Positions 17,225 to 25,127 of a stretch of DNA of 64,000 nt are shown piece by piece. Under the pieces are notes generated by a model. The model searched no databases. It was given only the letters and a program-made list of their open reading frames with translations, and had not been told where the DNA came from. Within the stretch, counting starts at the first letter, position 1. Each line of letters begins with the position of its first letter. The DNA comes from Enhydrobacter sp. (GTDB taxonomy: Bacteria > Pseudomonadota > Alphaproteobacteria > Reyranellales > Reyranellaceae). The translations under genes were made by a program, and so were the position numbers. The stretch covers positions 1,054,001 to 1,118,000 of the forward strand of contig NZ_CP126889.1 in assembly GCF_030246845.1 (NCBI RefSeq). The letters run 5' to 3'.

Positions 17225-17650
17225 TTAGGCCGCCGGATTGGTTGATTCGATCGGCGAGAGCTTGATCTCGCTGTCGTCCAGGCGGCTGTCGATCGTCAGC
17301 GCGACATCCCACAGCTCGACGCCGGTCGGACCATCGCCCTTGGTCGCCGCTTCCGCGCAGGCGGCGGACAGGCTGGCGGGCGCGTTGATGCCGCCCATCG
17401 CCACCTCACGGCCAAGCTCTTTCAGCGTGTCGCTGTTCATCGTCGCGACGAAGTGGGTGATTCCCATGGCCGCCGTCTCGCGCGCGGAGTAGAATAAGCG
17501 CTGCAGGGTATCGAGCGTCGGTCGGGGTGAATGTCTGGGCAGGGGCTGCTCCGTGGCGCGCAGAATTGCATAGATGACGAATATCGCCGGTAGGACGAGC
17601 GGAAGCACTACAAGCAGGACGAGCCAGTCCTTCCAGACAAACATGGACAT
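17225..17650 (-). CDS. Long WKDW-type membrane protein
   Basis: 141 residues. ATG at 17650 is chosen because GGAAGG lies seven bases before it. The N-terminus FVWKDWLVLLVVLPLVLPAI is the extended form of the 36-residue peptide at 24410-24520, a single membrane helix. A 110-residue soluble domain follows (THFVATMNSDTLKELGREVA, VELWDVALTIDSRLDDSEIK). It lies 98 bases downstream of CsbD-like copy 2, in one unit with it. The spacer retains the GTCGGGGCCC-type sequence seen after copy 3, as if the PAG-Y-EEE gene had been lost from between them. Function unknown. Confidence 0.65.
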   Translation of the reverse strand: MSMFVWKDWLVLLVVLPLVLPAIFVIYAILRATEQPLPRHSPRPTLDTLQRLFYSARETAAMGITHFVATMNSDTLKELGREVAMGGINAPASLSAACAEAATKGDGPTGVELWDVALTIDSRLDDSEIKLSPIESTNPAA

Positions 17651-17748
17651 ATAGCGACCTTCCATCCGGTCGGCGGCGAGCGCCGCTCGGAAGCTCAGCG
17701 ATCGGCAGAGGCCGGAAACCCTAGCGGGCCCCGACCCCGGTTGCCTGC

Positions 17749-17994
17749 TCAGAAGGCGCGGCCCTGGACGACCGTCGCGGCATCGCGCGTCGCAGCGCCC
17801 TTTTCGAGCCCGTACTTCGCGACGAGCGCCGCCACCTGGGCGTCGTTGTCCTTGAGGTCGTCGAGTTCCTGCGTGGTGAACTTGCCCCACTTCTTGCCGA
17901 TCTCGGAGCGCAGCATCTTGGCTTCCGCCTTGGCTTGCATCGGGGTGGGCTCGCCCGCGTTGGTGGGCGACGCTGTCGATGGCTGGTTGGTCAT
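17749..17994 (-). CDS. CsbD-like small protein, copy 2
   Basis: 81 residues; MLRSEIGKKWGKFTTQELDD and LVAKYGLEKGAATRDAATVV align with copies 1 and 3. It has the same CAACAACCATAAGGAT leader and the same upstream block (18073-18149). It heads a two-gene minus-strand unit with the long WKDW protein. CsbD-like stress role inferred. Confidence 0.75.
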   Translation of the reverse strand: MTNQPSTASPTNAGEPTPMQAKAEAKMLRSEIGKKWGKFTTQELDDLKDNDAQVAALVAKYGLEKGAATRDAATVVQGRAF

Positions 17995-18072
17995 GGGAAA
18001 TCCTTATGGTTGTTGGTGAGCGGCCGCCGGAGCGATCATCCGGCCGGCCACTGGTTGAAACGTGCTTCCCCA

Positions 18073-18149
18073 CGCGACCGATTGTCAGGGGGCATCGTCG
18101 GTATATATCTTCGCGCGCGCTTCGGATTGAATTTGACATCGCGGCAAAT
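18073..18149 (-). promoter_or_regulatory. Conserved upstream block, copy 2
   Basis: On the minus strand it reads ATTTGCCGCGATGTC, then GCGCGAAGATATATACCG and CCCCTGACAATCGG, gapless against copy 1. The -10 candidate GACAAT is 86 bases from the CsbD-like start at 17994. Confidence 0.6.
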
Positions 18150-18281
18150 AGCGAGGTGCTGCTATTTGCTGTCCTGGGTGGATTTTGATCTCGCGGTAGT
18201 CGGCGAGGCGGCGGCGCTAGTCGCTGAGGTGATCGGCGAGTTCGCGAAGATTGATCCGGGTACATAGCGGCGGTCGAGCTG

Positions 18282-18622
18282 ATGGAGTCCGCCGCGAACT
18301 TCTCGAGCAGCTATGCCAAGGCGATCCTGGCGGCCACAAGGCAAACAGATCTAGCCCAGCCGGACAAGCCGAAGGCCGTCCACGGCATGACCCCGGAGCA
18401 AATGGGCCGGACGGAGCGGGAAATGGAGGCGCTGCAACAAGAGTTCAAGCGGTCGAAGCCACCTACGGCGACGATGTCCTGCTGCTGGTGATCGCGACGG
18501 GATATCTATCGAAGCTTGTTGGAAACCGGAAGGTGGAGCGGTACCTGTCCCACAATCAACCTGAAATCATTGCATTGGTGAGTTCCGTTCCATCATTACA
18601 GCGGCGACACCGGAGCGGCTGA
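18282..18622 (+). pseudogene. C-terminal relic of a ParB/RepB-type partition protein
   Basis: The first half reads ESAANFSSSYAKAILAATRQ and MTPEQMGRTEREMEALQQEF. After a frameshift near 18450 the text continues VEATYGDDVLLLVIATGYLS and LVGNRKVERYLSHNQPEI. Both halves match the RepB-type C-terminal domain of plasmid or symbiosis-island ParB proteins. The N-terminal ParB nuclease/DNA-binding part is absent. Suggests plasmid- or island-derived DNA in this belt. Confidence 0.65.
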
Positions 18623-18810
18623 GCACAGCGGCTCATATGTAGGTCGATGGATGAGGTTGTCAGGCCGGCCGATATCCCGCCCAGCTCATGCTTGCCTGAT
18701 CAGTCACAAAGGTCGGCCAGCATCCAGGAGCGCGGTCGCCTGCCCGCGAGGATCGCCTGCTCGTCGCCGTCGCGGACCGCTGCTATGTCGCCACAGCTGG
18801 TTCGGAGCAC

Positions 18811-19387
18811 ATGACGCTTGTCGTGGACGGCGAAACGGCGACCGTCAGCCTCAAGGAGGCCACGAAGCGCGTCGAGCATGTCGAGACGCAAGAGGAGGCG
18901 GACCGCGAGGCGCGGCGCAGCCAGGCGGCGGCCCGCAAGGGCTGGGACCTTTACACGAGGCTTCACCAGCCACGGCCGCGATGGGACTACAAACATGCTG
19001 GCCTCCTTGGCGCTTGAGATCGACAATGCCGGCTACCTCGGCGTGCGCAAGCGCTGGTCCGATACGCCCCATCGAAAGCTGGAGACGATGCTCAACGACG
19101 TGCTGGCGGGGTTTGCGGGCCATGCGGCAGCGTGCAAGCTCGACCGCGCAGAACGAGAGAAACGCGAGCGCGAATGGAAACTACAACAACAACGGGCCGA
19201 AGAAGCCCGCGCGGGAGCAGCGTTGGAAAGGGCGCGCGTCGAGTTCCTCGCACCGCGCCTGGACGCCTTCGACGAGATGGTCCGGCTACAACGGTTCCTG
19301 GGCCGACTGCAGAATGCGACCCATTGGCCACGGCCACCGGAGCGAGGCGGGCTGCCCGGTTCTCCAGCTCAGCGGCATCGCGCATGA
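18811..19387 (+). pseudogene. Frameshifted hypothetical protein often seen near partition genes
   Basis: The N-terminal part MTLVVDGETATVSLKEATKR runs in one frame to about 19000. The continuation ALEIDNAGYLGVRKRWSDTP, KLETMLNDVLAGFAGHAAA and a long charged coiled coil (REKREREWKLQQQRAEEARA) is in another. Together they recall a known uncharacterised family with an LEIDN-GYLG-R-W motif. One frameshift separates them. It lies just downstream of the ParB/RepB relic on the same strand, so they may have been neighbours on an island or plasmid. Confidence 0.5.
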
Positions 19388-19499
19388 GTTGGTCACGGGC
19401 GGCGCCTGGCGCTTCGGCTGTCGACAATTTTCGCGTCCGGCGTGCCTCGGCGAAAAGCGCATCGGCCCTACGCAGTAGGGTATCCTTGGTGACGTCCAT
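19092..19499 (-). CDS. Small helical protein with a run-on C-terminus
   Basis: The first 55 residues look like a genuine short helical protein (DTLLRRADALFAEARRTRKL, RDQLMRDAAELENRAARLAP). Beyond about residue 65 the composition becomes Arg/Pro-rich and antisense to the relic at 18811-19387, so the natural stop was probably lost. No family recognised. Confidence 0.4.
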   Translation of the reverse strand: MDVTKDTLLRRADALFAEARRTRKLSTAEAPGAARDQLMRDAAELENRAARLAPVAVANGSHSAVGPGTVVAGPSRRRRPGAVRGTRRAPFPTLLPRGLLRPVVVVVSIRARVSLVLRGRACTLPHGPQTPPARR

Positions 19500-19622
19500 G
19501 TATCGGCCTCCGCCCGAATTGGAATTCGGCGCCTCCCCGCCGCGCGATCCGCCAGTAAAGCCGTGGCCGGCGGCAGCGGGGAAACGAGGGCGCCGCTTCC
19601 GGCAGTCCGTATTGATTGGGAA

Positions 19623-19673
19623 TCAGCCGACCCGCTTCAGGTTCTCGGCCGACATCTTGCCGCGGCGATCCTG
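19623..19673 (-). pseudogene. C-terminal scrap of a cold-shock protein gene
   Basis: The minus strand reads QDRRGKMSAENLKRVG and a stop, the ending of alphaproteobacterial CspA-family proteins. Nothing upstream matches the rest of the gene. A second, more complete csp relic is at 20621-20833. Confidence 0.55.
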
Positions 19674-19749
19674 CACGCAGCGCGATTCGCTTGCCTACCC
19701 GACCCATCTTGTCGCGCCAGCGCATACGCGCAGCGCAAGCGGTCGGCGT

Positions 19750-20157
19750 TCAGTTCAGATGCCCTCTGCTGGCGCGCGGCACGCGGACGAACAGGACATC
19801 CGCAAGGTCCGGGGCAATATCCTTGATCTCATCAAAGAACACGGTGAAATAGCGGGGCAAGAGCGCCTGCACTTCGTCGCCGATCAGCATGGCGCCAGTC
19901 TGAGACATCATCGTCAGCGAGCTGGCCTGCTGAAACCAGAGCACTACTTCTTCTACCGAGTCCGGATCATCGAGGATGACAAGGAAACCCAAATTGGAGG
20001 CGCCGTGCCTTCGCTTGATCTCGGCGATCGTCTCATCGTGCGGGTCAGCGAGCGAGAACCCCACGGTCACCAAATGACCTGCGTCCAGCTTGACGCCGTA
20101 TTGGCGCCACGCGAGGGTGCCTACCGGTTGGCCTTGGGAACGCGGCAATATGGCCAC
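19750..20157 (-). CDS. Hypothetical protein, 135 residues
   Basis: Reads as a real alpha/beta protein: YGVKLDAGHLVTVGFSLADP, SNLGFLVILDDPDSVEEVVL, ALLPRYFTVFFDEIKDIAPD. No signal peptide and no family recognised. It lies four bases downstream of the gene at 20161-20382 on the same strand, so the two probably form an operon. Confidence 0.5.
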   Translation of the reverse strand: MAILPRSQGQPVGTLAWRQYGVKLDAGHLVTVGFSLADPHDETIAEIKRRHGASNLGFLVILDDPDSVEEVVLWFQQASSLTMMSQTGAMLIGDEVQALLPRYFTVFFDEIKDIAPDLADVLFVRVPRASRGHLN

Positions 20158-20160
20158 CAG

Positions 20161-20382
20161 CTAAGCTGTTGTAGACTGTTCAGCGTAGGCCAGTACCAGC
20201 CGCTCCTTCGCAGCCAAATACTCAAGCCATTCTAGCTGAGTGTCCTTTGGGCAGCCGGATAGCTCGATCACGGTATAAGGAAGGGCCGAATTTGCCCGGT
20301 CTTCGGCAATATGCAGCCAGGCAGCGTACGCTTCCTGGAGCTCAAGTCGCAGTCGGGCTCGCTTCAGGTCGAGGTTGTTCAT
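20161..20382 (-). CDS. Hypothetical protein, 73 residues
   Basis: MNNLDLKRARLRLELQEAYA followed by AAWLHIAEDR and a C-terminal helix (LEWLEYLAAKERLVLAYAEQ). Helical, soluble. First gene of a probable two-gene minus-strand operon. Function unknown. Confidence 0.5.
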   Translation of the reverse strand: MNNLDLKRARLRLELQEAYAAWLHIAEDRANSALPYTVIELSGCPKDTQLEWLEYLAAKERLVLAYAEQSTTA

Positions 20383-20620
20383 CTAACGCTCCTGATCTGT
20401 GGTCGTACATCCGACTGGAAGGCGATACGCCGCAGAGTAATGGCTTCATCGTCGATGAGCTTGAATAGATGCGAGAGTTGGCGTGCTTTGGCGCGCCATG
20501 AACGAAGACCTCGCCGTTGCGTTCCCCGCATTTCCTTTCTGGAGACGCGGGGCGTCATTGCCTTGCTCCGGCTGCCAGTACATCCGTGGTCAGCCGGAAG
20601 AGAAGACGGCGACCCGAACG

Positions 20621-20833
20621 TCAGCCGACGGTCTTGAGGTTCGCGGCGGACAGCTTGCCGCTGCGCTGATCCGACATCAGGTCGAACTCGATCTTCTGTC
20701 CTTCGACCAGATGATTGAGGCCAGCCTATTCGACGGCGCTGATATGGACGAATGCATCCTTGCCGCCATCATCCGGCTCGATGAAGCCGAAGCCCTTCGC
20801 CGAGTTAAACCATTTCACGGTTCCCATAGACAT
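20621..20833 (-). pseudogene. Cold-shock protein gene with an in-frame amber stop
   Basis: The whole 70-residue CspA-type frame can be read: [20 protein letters not shown] with the RNP1-like KGFGFI, then [14 protein letters not shown] at 20726-20728 stands where the family has Arg (ISAVERAGL). After it the frame continues perfectly through AGLNHLVEGQKIEFDL to SGKLSAANLKTVG and a proper stop. One nonsense substitution is therefore the only lesion. Without suppression the product is 36 residues and lacks the last strands. Confidence 0.8.
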
Positions 20834-21234
20834 GAGGAGAACCCTTTCACTACATAAGTTGACAAAATGCACGCCCGCCCGCTGCTGGACGCAGAGGACT
20901 GACCGTCGAATTTGCATTGATTTTCGGAGCAAGTCGCTGGCAGGCGCCTTTAAGGTGAGCGGCGCGGCCAAATCATCAGTCCGTCTATCGACGCGCTACA
21001 AGTGGGCCCTTCGCGCAGTCTTTGCAAGGCCCATTTGCAATGCGCAAGCCACGCCCCCGCGAGAACGGGCGTGCGCCAGTTGTCAGCGATCTCTCAGGAG
21101 CGCCACGCTGGCGCATCGTCGTTCAGGGGTTGAACATGGCTATACGATCCAACGAGAGCAGCGTTCATTTTCAGCCGACCCTTTGGCACGTTCAGTTCGA
21201 TCGGACGTAATCGGCTTGCTCTGAGACCCATCTT
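20834..21234. other. No recognisable gene
   Basis: About 400 bases between the csp relic and the IS3 remnant. Open frames here show no recognisable content. Confidence 0.4.
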
Positions 21235-21905
21235 TGGACCGCCCGGGGTTAGAGTTTCCCGGCTTCGTCATGATGGCGGGCTGGGCATGCCATCACGAAC
21301 CAGCAATGTTATCGGGGCCTTTTGCCCGATCGCTCCGTGCGGGCGCTCCTCATTGTAGTACCTGCGCCAAGCCTCCATCTTTTGCCGAGCATCTTCACGG
21401 CTCATGAACCAGTGGGCGTTCAGGCATTCCGCCCGGAAGCGTCCGTTGAAGGCTTCGATGAACGCATTGTCCGTGGGTTTGCCGGGCCTCGAGAAGTCGA
21501 GCACCACGCCTCTCGTGTAGGCCCACAGATCAAGGTCGCGCGACACGAACTCGGTGCCCTGGTCGACACGGATCGTCGCCGGGTAGCCGAGCTGGCTGCA
21601 AACCCTTTCCAGAACCTGCACCACGTCCTCGCCGCGATAACTGAACCGCGGATCGATCGCCGGCGAAAAGCGCGTGAAGGTGTCGACCACGGTCAGCACC
21701 CTGATCTTGCGGCCGGTCGCCAGTTGGTCGTGCACGAAGTCCATTGCCCAGGTCTCGTTCGGCCGCGTCGCCTTGCGATCGTCCCGCAGCTTGGCCTTGA
21801 CCCGGCGCTTGGGCGTCTTGTTGCGCAATTGCAGCCCCAGTTCGCGGTAGATGCGACGGGTCTTCTTCTGGTTGATCCGCCAACCCTCGCGACGCAGCAA
21901 CACGT
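21235..21905 (-). mobile_element. IS3-family remnant (transposase OrfB C-terminus plus one end)
   Basis: Minus-strand frame ending at 21268: HVLLRREGWRINQKKTRRIY, then WAMDFVHDQLATG (first catalytic D), VDQGTEFVSRDL (second D) and DNAFIEAFNGRFRAECLN (E), so the whole DDE core is present. Just outside the stop, TGGACCGCCCGGGGTTAGAG at 21235 looks like the element's terminal sequence. The 5' part (OrfA and the OrfB N-terminus) is gone: the frame fuses at about 21905 into antisense of a transglutaminase gene, giving a misleading 454-codon open frame. Confidence 0.8.
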
Positions 21906-22608
21906 GAACGCGCCCTTCGCCGCGCCGACCGATCATCTCGTGATCGCCAGCGAGGTCGAGCTGGAGCTGGGCGCTGAGCCGTGGCCGGTGTTCGACATCG
22001 CCGCGGCTGCGCTCACCTGGCCGTTCGCCTACACGGCGGCGGACCAGGCCGACCTCGGCGCGCTCGCAATGCCGCAATATATGACTCCGCCGGGCAAGGG
22101 TGCGGGGCGGCTGCGCGCCTGGGCGGAGGGATTCGTAATGGGCGAGCGCACCAACACGCTGGCGCTGCTCAAGGACCTCTCGGCGGGCGTCGCCGCACAG
22201 ATCAGTTACCAGAGCCGCGAGAGCGAGGGCACGCAGTCGCCGCTCGAGACGCTCGACCGCGGGTGGGGCTCGTGCCGCGACCTTGCAGTCCTGTTCGTCG
22301 AGGCGTCGCGGTGCTTGGGCTTCGGAGCGCGACTCTGCTCGGGCTACCTGCACCGGCCCGAGCTCGAAGCAATCCCGACGCAGGAAACGACGCATGCCTG
22401 GGCGGAGGTGTTCGTGCCGGGCGCGGGCTGGATCACGTTTGACCCGACCAACCGCAGCGTCGGCGGGCGCAACCTCATGCCCGTCGCGGTGGCGCGTGAG
22501 ATCTGGCAGGTGACGCCGGTCAGCGGCAGCTTCACCGGGGTCAGCAACGCGTTCCGTGCGCTGGAGGTCGAGGTGAGCGTGCGGCAGACCGCAGACGCGA
22601 TCCGATGA
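21906..22608 (+). pseudogene. Transglutaminase-like protein, N-terminus cut off by IS3
   Basis: The frame continues homology to the intact gene at 32865-33731: EPWPVFDIAAAALTWPFAYT, the catalytic GWGSCRDLAVLF (Cys), THAWAEVFVPGAGWITFDPT (His, Asp) and VGGRNLMPVAVAREI. The first 80 or so residues of the family are absent, replaced by the IS3 remnant at 21905. No valid start remains in genuine coding sequence. It is a close relative of the gene 11 kb away, but not identical, so not a recent copy. Confidence 0.75.
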
Positions 22609-22647
22609 CGGGACATCATGACGGCACAGCATGAACGGGGGTACAGC

Positions 22648-22913
22648 ATGAACAGGTTCACCGGAGATGCAGGCCCGATGCCGGACGCGCCGCGCTCGCG
22701 CAGGTTCGCGGTACTAATCGATGCCGACAACACCTCGCCCCGGATCGCGGCAGGCCTGTTCGAGGAGATCGCGCGATTCGGCGAAGCGACGGTGCGGCGC
22801 ATCTACGGCGACTTCTCGAGCACGCGGCTGCGCTCGTGGAGCGAGATCCTGCAGAAGTTCGCTATCCCCAGCAGTTCGCCTACACGTCGGGCAAGAACGC
22901 CTCCGACATGGTA
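22648..22913 (+). pseudogene. NYN-domain (LabA/DUF88-like) protein, truncated
   Basis: Starts 40 bases after the transglutaminase relic. FAVLIDADNTSPRIAAGLFE is the acidic NYN nuclease motif, followed by RFGEATVRRIYGDFSSTRL. A small deletion near 22862 shifts the frame (PQQFAYTSGKNASDM continues in the next frame), and homology ends at about 22913, where unrelated sequence begins. Only the first third of the domain remains. Confidence 0.7.
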
Positions 22914-23014
22914 GTGGGTCAGTTTGACGGGGAGCGGTACTGTTTTGGATGGACTCGACAGGCCGGCGCAAAGGGCGCACGAATGCATCGGACCTTGGTG
23001 TCCTGGTGCGAGCC

Positions 23015-23170
23015 ATGCAGGAGTACATCCGTAGGGCAAATATAGCGAATTATCGTAAGCTGCTAGCAACAACGACCGATGAGCAGCAACGTCGTACGTT
23101 GTTGCGACTGCTGCGAGAGGAGAAAGCGAAGGCGCCCCCTCCCGAAGAAAGGCCCGACGCCGACGACTAA
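23015..23170 (+). CDS. Small helical protein, 51 residues
   Basis: MQEYIRRANIANYRKLLATT continuing DEQQRRTLLRLLREEKAKAP. This pattern (a QEYIR-NI-NYKKLL motif and a charged helix) is common in short rhizobial proteins of unknown function. No clear ribosome binding site, so it may have lost its 5' signals at the junction near 22913. Confidence 0.4.
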   Translation: MQEYIRRANIANYRKLLATTTDEQQRRTLLRLLREEKAKAPPPEERPDADD

Positions 23171-23385
23171 CGTTGCGTCGCTTCCCACTCTTCGATCATC
23201 GTGACTACATCGCCCATGGACCACAGCGTCTTTGACACGCCAGCGGCCATCGCAGGAGTGACGCGAAGGGTCTGGTGAATGCGGACGTAGTTGTAGTGCA
23301 TGAAGTAGATGGCCAGCGCGTAAACGTGGTTCTCGACCTTCTTGCTGAAGGCGTTGGTCAGGCGGGTGAAGCGACGGATGCCCAC
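23167..23385 (-). pseudogene. Transposase C-terminal fragment (IS1-like)
   Basis: RRFTRLTNAFSKKVENHVYA, YFMHYNYVRIHQTLRVTPAM and a short end (WSMGDVVTMIEEWE) are the last 70 residues of a transposase type often labelled IS1 family in alphaproteobacteria. The family label is tentative. The frame runs upstream into unrelated sequence, so the rest of the element is lost. Confidence 0.6.
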
Positions 23386-23677
23386 GCCCCACATGCGGGC
23401 TGGGAACAGCAATAGGATAAATTCAAACAGTGTGACCGGCAGCCACTCGGCAAAGTGCATGTCCCGGAGATGATCGCGTCGAGGCACAAGCCCGACTAGC
23501 ACTACGGCGAAGCGCTGGCCCGGGCAGCATGCCAACACACGCCGCGCCTCTCGTGCCTTAATCTAAGATCGCGGCGTTAGCGAGCGCGCCGCGGCGCCGA
23601 CAACGCTCTGCTATGCCGACCACGGATAACGAGATTGCGTATTTCGCGGCGTGCAAAGGTCACGATCGCGCCGCGTC

Positions 23678-23754
23678 ATTTGGGCCAATGTCCAACGCAA
23701 TCGGGCGCCTTGGCGAAGATAAATACCACTGATGCCCCCTGATAATCGATCCTA
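23678..23754 (+). promoter_or_regulatory. Conserved upstream block, copy 3
   Basis: ATTTGGGCCAATGTCC, then GGCGAAGATAAATACC and CCCCCTGATAATCG, gapless against copy 1. GATAAT at 23741-23746 lies 88 bases before the CsbD-like start. Confidence 0.6.
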
Positions 23755-23834
23755 CCCGGGCCCATCTTTCAAACAGCGGCGCCGAACCGATGATCGCTCT
23801 GCCGCCGCTCACCAACAACCATAAGGATCTTCCC

Positions 23835-24077
23835 ATGACCGACCAGCCTTCCACGGCCAGACCGAATACGTCCGCGTCCACCCCGATGCAAGCCCGGGCC
23901 GAAGCGAAGCTGCTTCGCAGCGAGATCGGCAACAAGTGGGGCAAGTTCACCCCGCAGGAGCTCGCCGACCTCAAGGACAACGACGACCTGGTAGCAGCAC
24001 TCGTCGCCAAGTACGGACTCGCCAAGGACGCCGCGACGCGCGATGCCGCGACGGTCGTCCAGGGCCGCCCTTTCTGA
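23835..24077 (+). CDS. CsbD-like small protein, copy 3
   Basis: 80 residues; LLRSEIGNKWGKFTPQELAD and LVAALVAKYGLAKDAATRDA. ATG at 23835 follows the shared CAACAACCATAAGGAT leader. It heads the most complete cassette: PAG-Y-EEE gene, WKDW peptide, coiled-coil gene. A stem-loop at 24090-24113 follows its stop. Confidence 0.78.
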   Translation: MTDQPSTARPNTSASTPMQARAEAKLLRSEIGNKWGKFTPQELADLKDNDDLVAALVAKYGLAKDAATRDAATVVQGRPF

Positions 24078-24089
24078 GCAGCAGCCGGC

Positions 24090-24113
24090 GTCGGGCCCCG
24101 CGAGGGTCCCGAC
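24090..24113 (+). other. Intercistronic stem-loop after CsbD-like copy 3
   Basis: GTCGGG pairs with CCCGAC, and CCC with GGG across one bulged T, around a short GC-rich loop. There is no T-run, so it is not a typical terminator. The same sequence type (GTCGGGGCCC..GGG) is kept after copy 2, so it may serve RNA processing or stability. Confidence 0.4.
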
Positions 24114-24138
24114 TCGGCCTCCGCTGACCGGTTTGCCG

Positions 24139-24408
24139 ATGTCCACGCGATCGACCGAGCGCACGCTCACCTTCCGGCGACAGTTCAGCCTGTCTGCCGT
24201 CGACGGGTCGCTGCCCGCCGGCCACTACTTGGTGGTCACCGAGGAGGAGCCGCTCGAGGGCCTGTCGTTCGCCGCCTGGCAACGCGTCCGAACGCTGCTC
24301 TTCCTTCCCGCCGATGCGCTGCCCGGCCAGGCGCGCGAGGTGGTTCCCATCGATCCCAACGAGCTCGACGCGGCGCTGGCCGCTGACGGGCTGGAAAGCC
24401 AAGACTAA
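24139..24408 (+). CDS. PAG-Y-EEE family small protein, copy 1
   Basis: 89 residues: TLTFRRQFSLSAVDGSLPAG, HYLVVTEEEPLEGLSFAAWQ, RVRTLLFLPADALPGQAREV, IDPNELDAALAADGLE. Looks like a compact beta-rich domain. A paralogue at 27224-27487 shares the PAG-Y-V-EEE-GLSF-AWRR-LLHLPA core, and a deleted remnant is at 13603-13688. In all three cases the gene before it is CsbD-like. Its stop and the next ATG are one base apart. Function unknown; I recall similar unnamed proteins in rhizobia. Confidence 0.7.
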   Translation: MSTRSTERTLTFRRQFSLSAVDGSLPAGHYLVVTEEEPLEGLSFAAWQRVRTLLFLPADALPGQAREVVPIDPNELDAALAADGLESQD

Positions 24409-24409
24409 G

Positions 24410-24520
24410 ATGCCGAAGACCCCTTTCGTCTGGAAGGACTGGCTCGTCCCGCCCGTCCTGTTCCCGCTCTTCCTCGCGGCGATGGTCGTCGCCTACGCGC
24501 TGCTGCGCACCCCGACTTAG
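24410..24520 (+). CDS. WKDW membrane peptide, 36 residues
   Basis: FVWKDWLVPPVLFPLFLAAM and VVAYALLRTPT: a short amphipathic start, one membrane helix and a short tail. It is tightly coupled (ATG two bases after the previous stop). Relatives are the N-terminus of 17225-17650 and the relics at 2218, 12961 and 34027. The intact frame and recurrence support a real gene. Confidence 0.65.
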   Translation: MPKTPFVWKDWLVPPVLFPLFLAAMVVAYALLRTPT

Positions 24521-24545
24521 TCTCCGGCCCGGAAGGCGACATGTC

Positions 24546-24854
24546 GTGACGGAAAAGCCGATCGATCTCGACCAGCATCGCGGGCTTTCTGCCCAACGAG
24601 CAACGGAATCGCGGCGGCTGCTCTCCGAAGTCGAAGCGCACGAGGCAAAGCTGCACCGGCTCCGAGTAGAGGCGGAGGAGCAGTTCCTAGCCCTGCCGGC
24701 GGCAACCTGGGAAGAGGCCGCCGTGAAGGCGAAATATCTGCTCAGGCTTCACGCCGAGACGCTGGCCGGCGGCGATGCCCGGACGAGGCGGCTGATTGCG
24801 GCGGTGCTGGAGGACTTCGAGCGGCTGTCCGTCTCGAGCGCCGAAGACCCGTAA
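24546..24854 (+). CDS. Coiled-coil small protein, 102 residues
   Basis: GTG start, 25 bases after the WKDW peptide. IDLDQHRGLSAQRATESRRL, then a helix-rich centre (LRVEAEEQFLALPAATWEEA, KAKYLLRLHAETL) and RRLIAAVLEDFERLS. Typical of unnamed rhizobial proteins with an IDLD-HRG motif. Last gene of the cassette that begins at 23835. Confidence 0.6.
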   Translation: MTEKPIDLDQHRGLSAQRATESRRLLSEVEAHEAKLHRLRVEAEEQFLALPAATWEEAAVKAKYLLRLHAETLAGGDARTRRLIAAVLEDFERLSVSSAEDP

Positions 24855-24923
24855 GTCCTTTCGCGGTCCGTCATTTCTTCGACAGCCGGTCGCCCGTGAT
24901 CGATTCGGCGCGCGGCCAAATGA

Positions 24924-25127
24924 CTAGGGTTGGCGGTGCGATGGAGGGCTGTCGACGTTGTCGGCCTGCAGATCGGCTTGGCCCTGCAGCTCCTGGGCTT
25001 CGCTCTCCAGCTGTCGGGCTGTGCGAATCAGTCCTTCCCGATCCGCTTCTCTCGTGACGGAGCCGGCGAGCCGGCGCGCCCGAGCCGCCATCTCCCGCTT
25101 TTCCTGCGCTTCGGCCGAGTACGACAT
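24924..25127 (-). CDS. Small charged helical protein, 67 residues
   Basis: MSYSAEAQEKREMAARARRL and REGLIRTARQLESEAQELQG: one long charged helix, similar in style to 12336-12527. Convergent with the cassette at 23.8-24.9 kb. Function unknown. Confidence 0.5.
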   Translation of the reverse strand: MSYSAEAQEKREMAARARRLAGSVTREADREGLIRTARQLESEAQELQGQADLQADNVDSPPSHRQP

